Part shown: positions 7,426-13,613 of the stretch, one piece after another
How the letters are laid out: every line of letters begins with the position of its first letter
Numbering within the stretch: the stretch's first letter is position 1
Assembly: GCF_003857035.1 (NCBI RefSeq)
Contig: NZ_QGSY01000258.1
Span: 1 to 39,031, forward strand
DNA length: 39,031 nucleotides
Direction of reading: 5' to 3'
DNA from: Micromonospora arida
GTDB lineage: Bacteria > Actinomycetota > Actinomycetes > Mycobacteriales > Micromonosporaceae
Made by a program: the position numbers and the translations under genes
The notes under the pieces: generated by a model
Told to the model about the DNA's origin: nothing
The model's input: only the letters and a program-made list of their open reading frames with translations
Databases searched by the model: none

Positions 7426-8488
7426 GGTGTGCTTCCTCGATCAGCTGCTCGCCCCGCTCCCCGGCACCTTGCGCGTCGACGGCCAGGTCGGGGGCGTCCT
7501 CGGGCTGGGGGACGCAGAGCCAGAGCGCCTGCGGCCGGATCTCCGCCCGCAGCTGCCGGCCCGGGGGAATCAGGTCCCCGTCCAACTCCCGAGGCTGCGC
7601 CCGGTTGCTGGTGACCACCACCCGCCGGCCCCGGAAAACCTCCAGCTGTGGCACCTGGCCGCTGCGGCGGATCACCGCCCAGCCGAGCGCGAGCCAGTGC
7701 CGCAGGTTGCGCGGGGTGAGAACGGCGACGTCGAGCCAGCCGTCGTCCGGCTCGGCCTCGGTCAGCAGGGTCACGCCGCCCTGCAGGCGGCCGACATTGG
7801 CGATCAGGACCGAACGGGCCCGGCGGCGCACCGGCGGCCGGTCGTCGATGCGGATCTGCACCCGCATCGGCCGGTCCCGTAGGTGGCGGGCGGCACCCAT
7901 CACGTACGCCGGCCAGCCGATGCGGGCCTTGGTGGTCTCGTTGGTGGCTTCGAGCATCTGGGCGTCGAAGCCCATGCCGGCCATCACGGTGAAGTACTTG
8001 TCCTCGACAGCGCCGACGTCGAGCAGCCGTCGGCCGCGTTCGACGGCGACCTGCAACCCGGCGGCAAGGTCGGTGGAGAGCCCCAGGTTGGCGGCGAGCA
8101 GGTTGCCGGTGCCCTGCGGCAGCACGGCGAGGGCGACATCGGTGCCGACCAACCCGCTGACGCAGGACATCACGGTGCCGTCGCCCCCGCAGGCGAAGAC
8201 CAGGTCGACGCCGGCCTTGACGGCCTGCTCGGTCTGGCCGCGACCCGGGTCGTCGGCGGTCGTCTCGTACCACTGCGGCGCGGGCCAGCCGGCCGCGGTC
8301 AGGGCGTCGTCGACGGTACGACGCAACTCGTCGAGATCGTCGACCTTGACCGGGTTGACCACCACCGCGGAGCGCAACCCGCCGTCGCCGCCCGAGGGCC
8401 GCCTGTCCTCTCCAGCATCCACGGCGTCAGTGTGCAGCACCCGGACGGCTTCAGCGACCCGGCGACCGGCGCGCGTCGGAAGTGCCAC
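7418..8488 (-). CDS. Diacylglycerol kinase-like lipid kinase (DAGK catalytic family)
   Basis: Up to 356 residues. The DAGK/sphingosine-kinase N-terminal lobe starts at LRSAVVVNPVK; the nucleotide loop is ACGGDGTVM, followed by AVLPQGTGNLLAANLGL. The C-terminal lobe has VMAGMGFDAQML, WLDVAVL and ELDGDLI. It would phosphorylate a membrane diacylglycerol-type lipid using ATP. The start is uncertain: GTG at 8488 is the longest, GTG at 8440 gives 340 residues, and a TTG just before LRSAVVVNP fits the family N-terminus best; none has a strong ribosome site. Its position beside YihY, PAP2 and EEP genes suggests membrane-lipid turnover. Confidence 0.85.
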   Translation of the reverse strand: MALPTRAGRRVAEAVRVLHTDAVDAGEDRRPSGGDGGLRSAVVVNPVKVDDLDELRRTVDDALTAAGWPAPQWYETTADDPGRGQTEQAVKAGVDLVFACGGDGTVMSCVSGLVGTDVALAVLPQGTGNLLAANLGLSTDLAAGLQVAVERGRRLLDVGAVEDKYFTVMAGMGFDAQMLEATNETTKARIGWPAYVMGAARHLRDRPMRVQIRIDDRPPVRRRARSVLIANVGRLQGGVTLLTEAEPDDGWLDVAVLTPRNLRHWLALGWAVIRRSGQVPQLEVFRGRRVVVTSNRAQPRELDGDLIPPGRQLRAEIRPQALWLCVPQPEDAPDLAVDAQGAGERGEQLIEEAHRE

Positions 8489-8515
8489 AGACAGGTTTCA
8501 ACCCGGCCCCACCCG

Positions 8516-9094
8516 TCAGGCCGCCGCCCGCAGTGCGAGCTCCACCCGCCGGCGCAGATCGTCGAGGTCCACCCCGGATTCGGTGAGCACCAACGCCCCC
8601 AGCCCGTTGCCCTCCCGGAGCACCCCGAGCAGGATGTGCTCGGTGCCGATGTGGCGGTGGCGCAGGCGCAGGGCCTCCCGCAGGGACAGCTCCAGCACCT
8701 TCTTCGAGCGGGGCGAGAACGGGCCGCCGAGGTACCGCTTACGCCCCCAGCGGCGGCGTGGCGCCGGCACCGCCTCCCGTAGCGCGTCCGGGCCGAAGGA
8801 CTGCTCGATGCGGGCGACGATCGCGGCCAGGTCGATGCCGATCTCCCGCAGCGCCGCCGCGTCCGCGTCACCGAGGCCCGCGCCGCCGCTGGCGGTGTGC
8901 CGGTGGATGCGTTCGCGCAGGTCGTCGGCGCGTACCCCGGCGTCGGCGAGCACCCGGCTGGCCAGCCCGGCCTCGTCGGCGAGCAGGGCGAGCAGCAGGT
9001 GCTCGGTGCCGACCGGGCGCTGGCCCTCGACCCGCGCCTCCTCCAGCGCCCGTCGCACCACGTCGCGTGCCCGGTCGGTGAACCGTTCGAACAT
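8516..9094 (-). CDS. ClpC-type N-terminal (Clp_N) double-repeat protein without ATPase
   Basis: A 192-residue protein made of two Clp_N repeats, each with the sequence typical of ClpC N-domains: MFERFTDRARDVVRRALEEA with GTEHLLLALL near the N-terminus, and FSPRSKKVLELSLREAL with GTEHILLGVL in the C-terminal half. No AAA+ module follows. Stand-alone Clp_N proteins in actinomycetes are thought to act as adaptors or decoys for Clp proteases (inferred). The ATG overlaps the stop of the HTH gene (TGATG); a GTG directly before it is an alternative start. The overlap implies cotranslation with the HTH protein. Confidence 0.85.
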   Translation of the reverse strand: MFERFTDRARDVVRRALEEARVEGQRPVGTEHLLLALLADEAGLASRVLADAGVRADDLRERIHRHTASGGAGLGDADAAALREIGIDLAAIVARIEQSFGPDALREAVPAPRRRWGRKRYLGGPFSPRSKKVLELSLREALRLRHRHIGTEHILLGVLREGNGLGALVLTESGVDLDDLRRRVELALRAAA

Positions 9095-9330
9095 CACGCC
9101 TCCCAGGATGAGTTGACCGCCGGTCGCCCGGCGTGCTTCTTGTGCACTGCCTGCCGGCTGACCTCGAGCGTGTCGGCGATCTCCTGCCAGGACCAGCCCT
9201 GTCGACGGGCGTTGTCCACCTGGACCACCTCGAGCCGCTCGAGCAGCCGGCGTAGCGCGCGGACGGCGCGCAGCCCGACCCGGGGGTCGGTGCTGCCGGC
9301 TGCCGCCGCGAGTTCTGTCGCCTGACTCAT
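9094..9330 (-). CDS. Small helix-turn-helix DNA-binding protein paired with the Clp_N gene
   Basis: A 78-residue protein with an N-terminal helical half and a C-terminal helix-turn-helix, GWSWQEIADTLEVSRQAVHKK. Such small regulators often precede Clp_N genes in Streptomyces and Micromonospora. The ATG at 9330 is preferred over an upstream in-frame TTG at 9354. Two GTCAAC-N4-GTTGAC inverted repeats lie just upstream, the nearer one 4 bases from the ATG, so self-repression is likely (inferred). Confidence 0.8.
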   Translation of the reverse strand: MSQATELAAAAGSTDPRVGLRAVRALRRLLERLEVVQVDNARRQGWSWQEIADTLEVSRQAVHKKHAGRPAVNSSWEA

Positions 9331-9333
9331 GCC

Positions 9334-9349
9334 GTCAACATACGTTGAC
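9334..9349. promoter_or_regulatory. Inverted repeat GTCAAC-N4-GTTGAC, proximal copy
   Basis: GTCAACATACGTTGAC has 6-bp perfect arms and lies 4 bases upstream of the small HTH gene, over its ribosome site. It matches the copy at 9362-9377. Candidate operator for the HTH protein. Confidence 0.6.
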
Positions 9350-9361
9350 ACCAACGCTCAT

Positions 9362-9377
9362 GTCAACCCTGGTTGAC
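9362..9377. promoter_or_regulatory. Inverted repeat GTCAAC-N4-GTTGAC, distal copy
   Basis: GTCAACCCTGGTTGAC has the same arms and spacing as the copy at 9334-9349, 28 bp apart start to start (under three helical turns). It overlaps the last codons of soxR, so it sits in coding sequence on one side and promoter on the other. Confidence 0.55.
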
Positions 9378-9842
9378 GCGATCGGTTCGCGGCGACAGCA
9401 ACCGGCGTGCTCCGGCGCCCTCACGACCGAGCACGTCCCGTGGATTGGTCAGATGGCAGACCCGCAACGACAGACAACCGCAGCCGATGCACTCGCTGAG
9501 GTCGTCGCGGAGCGCCTGCAACTGCGCGATGCGCGCGTCGAGCTCGGTACGCCAGGCCGCCGACAGCCGGGCCCAGTCGTCGGGGGTCGGGGTGCGTTCG
9601 CTGGGCAGTTGGTCCAGTGCTTCGCGGATCGCCGTCAGCGAGATGCCGACGTGCTGGGAGGCCCGGATGAACGCGACCCGCCGCAAGGTGTCGCGGCTGT
9701 ACCGGCGCTGGTTGCCCGCCGTCCGCGTGCTGCGGATGAGGCCCTTGCGCTCGTAGAAGTGCAGCGCGGAGATGGCGACACCGCTGCGGTCGGCGACCTG
9801 CCCGACGGTGAGTTCGTGAAACGTGGTGTGGGGCCTTGGCAT
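9363..9842 (-). CDS. soxR: Redox-sensing MerR-family activator SoxR
   Basis: A 159-residue [2Fe-2S] transcription factor. The N-terminal winged helix-turn-helix reads LTVGQVADRSGVAISALHFYE, followed by a dimerisation helix and the cluster motif CIGCGCLSLRVC with Cys118, 121, 123 and 129, the spacing of Escherichia coli SoxR. In actinomycetes SoxR responds to redox-active metabolites rather than controlling soxS (known from Streptomyces). ATG at 9842 is chosen because an alternative ATG at 9872 lies inside the operator palindrome. The gene diverges from an NmrA-type oxidoreductase with the SoxR box between them. Confidence 0.95.
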   Translation of the reverse strand: MPRPHTTFHELTVGQVADRSGVAISALHFYERKGLIRSTRTAGNQRRYSRDTLRRVAFIRASQHVGISLTAIREALDQLPSERTPTPDDWARLSAAWRTELDARIAQLQALRDDLSECIGCGCLSLRVCHLTNPRDVLGREGAGARRLLSPRTDRVNQG

Positions 9843-9862
9843 TGATCGACGGTACCGCTTGA

Positions 9863-9880
9863 CCTCAACCATGGTTGAGG
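9863..9880. promoter_or_regulatory. SoxR box: perfect 18-bp palindrome CCTCAACCATGGTTGAGG
   Basis: CCTCAACCATGGTTGAGG is a perfect inverted repeat 46 bp before the oxidoreductase GTG and 20 bp before the soxR ATG. It keeps the CCTCAA...TTGAGG arms and 18-bp length known for SoxR sites. MerR-type activators bind between the -35 and -10 elements, which fits the position. Confidence 0.88.
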
Positions 9881-9926
9881 CCAGAGGATCAGCGGCGTCC
9901 CCGAACCGCGAACAAGGAGCCCTCCC

Positions 9927-10808
9927 GTGACCACCGTTCTCGTCATCGGCGCCACCGGGCGGCAGGGCGGTGCCGTCGCCGACCTGCTGCTCCAGCACGG
10001 CCACGACGTCGTCGCCTACGTGCGCTCACCCGAGTCGCCGCCCGCCCGGGCACTGTCCGCCGCCGGAGTACGGCTCGCCGTCGGTGACCTGGGCGACCCG
10101 GTAGCGCTCGCCGACGCCGCCCACGGTGTCGACGCGGTCTTCGGGCTGTCCGTACCGTTCGGAACCGGCGGGAAGGACGAGGAGGTCGCCCAGGGCCGCC
10201 TCCTGGTCGACGCGGCGGCCGAGGCGCACCTCGTCTACTCCTCGGTCCGCGGCGCCGACCGGATGGTCGAGTCCGACATCGACCACGCCGACAGCAAACA
10301 GCACGTCGAGGCGTACCTGCGCAGGCAGCAGGGACGCGCGACCGTCCTCGGACCGGTGTACTTCATGGAGAACGTCCTGAACACCGGGTTCAGCCGCCTC
10401 AACGACGGCATCCTGGCCAACCCGCTCTCCCCCGGCAAGCCGCTGGACCAGGTCACCGTCCGGGACATCGCCAGCCTCGCCGTGCACGCCATCGAGCACC
10501 CCGAGCGGTTCGTCGGCGAGCGCATTGATGTCGTCTCCGACCGGGTGACCGGCGAGGAGGCGGCCCGCATCCTCAGCGACGTGCTCGGCCGCGAGATCCC
10601 GTACCAGCAACTGCCGCTGCACCAGGTCCGGCAGTGGGCCGGCGACGAGATCGCCGACATGTTCCAGCGCTTCGAGGACAACACCGACTTCGTCGACGTC
10701 GACGCCCTGCACGCCGCGCACCCCGAGGTCGCCTGGCACCGCTACGCCGACTGGGCCCGCGCCGTCGACTGGGACCGGGTCCTCTCCAGCCGGGCGAGCG
10801 GGCGATAA
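9927..10808 (+). CDS. NmrA/HSCARG-type NAD(P)-binding oxidoreductase, predicted SoxR target
   Basis: A 293-residue atypical short-chain dehydrogenase with an N-terminal nucleotide-binding loop VLVIGATGRQGG (about 4-15) and the NmrA-like VYSSVRGAD segment, where a classical SDR would have the YxxxK catalytic pair. Such proteins act as NAD(P)H-redox sensors or quinone/enone reductases. The GTG start follows AAGGAG. A SoxR box lies in its promoter; Streptomyces coelicolor SoxR also controls an NmrA-like oxidoreductase (recalled). The specific substrate is unknown. Confidence 0.88.
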   Translation: MTTVLVIGATGRQGGAVADLLLQHGHDVVAYVRSPESPPARALSAAGVRLAVGDLGDPVALADAAHGVDAVFGLSVPFGTGGKDEEVAQGRLLVDAAAEAHLVYSSVRGADRMVESDIDHADSKQHVEAYLRRQQGRATVLGPVYFMENVLNTGFSRLNDGILANPLSPGKPLDQVTVRDIASLAVHAIEHPERFVGERIDVVSDRVTGEEAARILSDVLGREIPYQQLPLHQVRQWAGDEIADMFQRFEDNTDFVDVDALHAAHPEVAWHRYADWARAVDWDRVLSSRASGR

Positions 10809-10837
10809 CGCAACGACGCCGCGCCGCCGTGCTCATC

Positions 10838-10857
10838 CGACTACCCTCGGTCAGGGA
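10838..10857 (+). promoter_or_regulatory. 20-bp element shared with the phosphoketolase upstream region
   Basis: CGACTACCCTCGGTCAGGGA lies 44 bp before the Usp start. It matches 17037-17056 at 18 of 20 positions. The core CCCT-N5-AGGG is an inverted repeat. It overlaps GGGACAG, a weak left half of a DevR-type site. Confidence 0.6.
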
Positions 10858-10900
10858 CAGCTTGGTCGTGCCGGGCGCGACGCCCGGGAGGTGATATCGG

Positions 10901-11761
10901 ATGGCCGCACCCGCCGACGCAGCGGTGCTGGTCGGCCTCGGGTCGGAACTCGACCTCCCGGTCGTCGAACAGGCCGCGCAGGAGGCCGCCGACCACGGCC
11001 GGCCACTGCACCTGCTGCACACCTTCGACTGGAGCGCGGCCTTCGCCGCGGACACCGTCGCCGCACCCCGCGACCAGGCCGAAGAACTGATCACCCGCGC
11101 CGCCCAGCTCGCCCACCAGACCGAGCCGGGGCTGACCGTACGCGGGGAGATCGTCGAGAGCTCTGTGCTGCCCACCCTCATCCGCCGCTCGGAGGGCACC
11201 TTCCTGCTGGCCGTCGGCGACAGCGGCATGGCGGGAAGCGGTCAGTGCGTTCCGGCCGAGACGACCGCCGTGCAGCTGGCCGCCCGGGCCGGCTGCCCCC
11301 TGTTGGTGGTCCGGCGTGAGCCGCCACCGCAGGGCCCGGTGCTGGTGGGGGTGGACGGCTCGCCCAGCTCACACCTCGCCCTGCAGTGGGCCGTGGAATG
11401 CGCGGCCCGCCGCGACGCCCGACTGCTGGCCCTGCGGGTGGTGGAGTACGACGAGGACACCGACGCGGTCGCCGAGCAACTCACCGAGGCATTGGCCCGG
11501 CACACCGGCCGCGACAACACCGTGCCGACCGAGTGTCGCGTGGTACGCGGCGACCCCGCCGAGGTGCTGATCGACACCTCCCGCAACGCGCAGGTGGCGC
11601 TGGTCGCCGCCCGCGGCGACGAACCGGGCCGGGCCATGCTGGGCGCGGTCGCCCAGTCCCTGCTCTACCACTCCCCAGCCCCGGTGGTCGTCGTCCGCGG
11701 CCTGGCCGAGGCGCCGCTGACCGGGCCCGACACTCGCCCGGCACCGAACCAACGGCCCTGA
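10901..11761 (+). CDS. Double-domain universal stress protein (UspA x2)
   Basis: A 286-residue protein with two UspA domains (about 6-140 and 146-275). Domain 2 opens with VLVGVDGSPSSHLALQWAVECA. The ATP-binding signature G-2X-G-9X-G(S/T) is eroded in both: domain 1 has GDSGMAGSGQ and domain 2 RGDEPGRAMLGAVAQ. Nucleotide binding may be reduced or lost. The ATG follows GGGAGGTGAT. Tandem Usp proteins are prominent DosR-regulon members in mycobacteria, which fits the neighbouring genes. It ends before a strong bidirectional hairpin and is probably a single-gene transcript. Confidence 0.9.
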   Translation: MAAPADAAVLVGLGSELDLPVVEQAAQEAADHGRPLHLLHTFDWSAAFAADTVAAPRDQAEELITRAAQLAHQTEPGLTVRGEIVESSVLPTLIRRSEGTFLLAVGDSGMAGSGQCVPAETTAVQLAARAGCPLLVVRREPPPQGPVLVGVDGSPSSHLALQWAVECAARRDARLLALRVVEYDEDTDAVAEQLTEALARHTGRDNTVPTECRVVRGDPAEVLIDTSRNAQVALVAARGDEPGRAMLGAVAQSLLYHSPAPVVVVRGLAEAPLTGPDTRPAPNQRP

Positions 11762-11842
11762 CCCGGGTGCCATCAGCCGCGACGGCGAACGTCCGGTTTC
11801 AACGAGGGCCGACAGGGGGGCGAACCATTCGTGGTCGCGTGG

Positions 11843-11872
11843 CTGTGGCGCGGTCAGCCGACCGCGCCACAG
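11843..11872. terminator. Hairpin terminator between convergent genes
   Basis: A 13-bp perfect stem (CTGTGGCGCGGTC with its complement) closes a 4-base AGCC loop. It lies between the Usp gene (plus) and the truncated SGNH gene (minus), so it can end transcription from both sides. There is no long T-run, as is common in actinomycetes. Confidence 0.8.
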
Positions 11873-11880
11873 CACACCGG

Positions 11881-13308
11881 TCAGGACCGGACGGGCCTCG
11901 TGCAGGTGGTCTTGGCGCTCTCCAATGCGCCGTTGATGGCGGTGACGCAGAATTCGTAGTTCATGGCGCCGGCGACCAGGAACCCGACGCCCCAGGTGGT
12001 ATCCATGATGTTCTCGGGACTCACATGCTCCTCGTCGCCATTGCCGAGGTTGCGAACCCAGACGCGATAGCCAGCCGCATCGGTGGATTTGTTCCAGTCG
12101 AGCTTGACGCTTGAGGCGTCGATGACAACGGCCTTCAGGCCGCTCGGCGCCGCGGGAGTTCCGCCGCCGACCAGGACGGGGCGGCCCGGATTCGGCACCC
12201 CTCCGCCGCCGCTGGTGTCCCAACTCGATACCCAGACGAGATAGCGGTGGCCGACTTCCAGACCGTCGATATGGGCCGCCTGACCCCTGATTCCGACGGA
12301 GCCGAGGAATGCGCCCGGGTCGTCCTGGTCCCAGTAGATGACCCCGAAACGTTCTACCGCCCCGACGGTTTGACCCCAGGTGATGTCGAAACCGGTGCTG
12401 GTGGCCCGCGTGACGATCGGGAACGGGCCCGGAGGGGCCGTCGGGCTCGCCACCACGGGCGCCGTCGGGGACGTCCAAGCGGATTTCTGGTCACCGGTGT
12501 CGCCGTTGTCGGTGCGGACCTGGTATTCCCACTTCAGGCCATGGCCAGAGAGCGTGTCGTGACGGTTGGCCGCCGCCCTGGACTCACCCCAGTTCGCGGA
12601 GCCGACAAGACGGGACCGGACGGTGTATCCGTGGGCACCGAAGACCGCATCCCACGTCACCTTGAGGCCCTGGGGGCCGGGCTCGACGACGACGTTCCTC
12701 GGCACGGGCGTGGGCCGCGCTGGAATGGTGGTGGGGATGGCGGGCACGCTGGTCCCGATGCGGAAGTTGTTGACGAGGGTGCGTTGGAACGCCTGGGCGA
12801 TCTTGAACTCGCCACGGGCGTTGGGGTGCAGCCCGTCGTAGCCGTCCGGACAGCCGTCGGGCCCGCAGGCGTAGTTCCCGCGCCAGTCGACCAACGCCAC
12901 AGGGGACTGGCTGGTGCTCCACGACGGGATCGAGGCGGCCAGCAGTGTGTTGTAGCGATCGGTGTTGGCTGGCAGGTTCGGGTTGGCGCCGAGGCGGGTG
13001 CGCTGAGGGACGTTGGCCAGGGCCAACTTGATGTTGGGGTTGGCGGCACGAGCCTCGCTCACCAGCGTCCTCATGCTGGCGATGGTCCCCTCGGGGTTGT
13101 CGACGACCCAGCCCAGGTCGTTGAACCCCAGCCCCACCAGGAGCAGGTCGGGCTTACGCTCCGCTACCTGCGCATAAATTTCATTCTTGACCTGGGCCGC
13201 TTGACGGCCCCAGACCGCGAAGTGGTGAGGGTCGAAGGCCGACGCACCCGCAGCGTACCCACCCCAGGTGCGGGGCATGCCCTCCACGGGGGCAGGAGCC
13301 CCTTGCAA
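11881..13308 (-). CDS. 5'-truncated SGNH hydrolase with three FN3 domains (probable remnant)
   Basis: An open frame of 475 codons (TTG at 13308; ATG at 13278 is another start) homologous to the C-terminal half of the 1030-residue protein encoded just upstream. It keeps the SGNH block GLGFNDLGW and the C-terminal DGLHPNARGE Asp/His pair, then three fibronectin type III-like domains. It lacks the first SGNH block with the nucleophile Ser and has no signal peptide. Homology begins about at residue 552 of the paralogue, and an in-frame stop lies only 13 codons upstream of the TTG. Without Ser it should be inactive as a hydrolase. Probably a decayed copy from an old tandem duplication; the open frame may still be translated. 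Confidence 0.7.
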   Translation of the reverse strand: MQGAPAPVEGMPRTWGGYAAGASAFDPHHFAVWGRQAAQVKNEIYAQVAERKPDLLLVGLGFNDLGWVVDNPEGTIASMRTLVSEARAANPNIKLALANVPQRTRLGANPNLPANTDRYNTLLAASIPSWSTSQSPVALVDWRGNYACGPDGCPDGYDGLHPNARGEFKIAQAFQRTLVNNFRIGTSVPAIPTTIPARPTPVPRNVVVEPGPQGLKVTWDAVFGAHGYTVRSRLVGSANWGESRAAANRHDTLSGHGLKWEYQVRTDNGDTGDQKSAWTSPTAPVVASPTAPPGPFPIVTRATSTGFDITWGQTVGAVERFGVIYWDQDDPGAFLGSVGIRGQAAHIDGLEVGHRYLVWVSSWDTSGGGGVPNPGRPVLVGGGTPAAPSGLKAVVIDASSVKLDWNKSTDAAGYRVWVRNLGNGDEEHVSPENIMDTTWGVGFLVAGAMNYEFCVTAINGALESAKTTCTRPVRS

Positions 13309-13613
13309 ACGCGGCGGGACCGGGCCGGTTGCTTCTTTAGCCTCGGTCTTTCATCAGTGATTGATCTTGGTTGTTCTGGTCGTTGCTGACGAGGTTCTTG
13401 CCGTTGGGCATGGTTGTGGCCCGGCGCGTGGCCGGGTTCCTCGATCCTGTTGCAGGGGCGGGGTTTTGGTTCAGGTCAGCGGTCGGGGTAGCGCTGCGAG
13501 CCGGCCCGGCAGGTGAGGCCGGAAACACCTTTAGATCCACAGACCCGGCTGGGCCCCGGAGCCGTGGTGACGGTTCCGGGGCCCAGCTTTTGGTTGTGGT
13601 CAAGGTGTGACGG
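13309..13613. other. Gap between the two SGNH paralogues, no convincing gene
   Basis: About 305 bp holding the 3' flank of the full-length SGNH gene, a strong hairpin at 13548-13587, and the sequence at which the truncated paralogue loses homology. A short minus-strand open frame (13337-13603) runs through the hairpin, has no ribosome site and resembles nothing known. I see no transposon end or direct repeat that would explain the truncation. Confidence 0.5.
13548..13587. terminator. Strong hairpin terminator after the full-length SGNH gene
   Basis: GCTGGGCCCCGGA pairs with TCCGGGGCCCAGC around an inner CCGT/ACGG stem and a short loop. It lies 26 bp downstream of the stop of the 1030-residue SGNH protein. 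A short T-run follows on the plus strand. Confidence 0.85.

Noticed and set aside
10838..10870. A full DevR box before the first Usp gene
   Set aside because: GGGACAG is present, but the right half (TTGGTC) is offset by one base from the needed spacing. Recorded only as part of the shared 20-bp element.
13337..13603. Small minus-strand frame between the SGNH paralogues
   Set aside because: It runs through a terminator hairpin, has no ribosome site and shows no recognisable domain.
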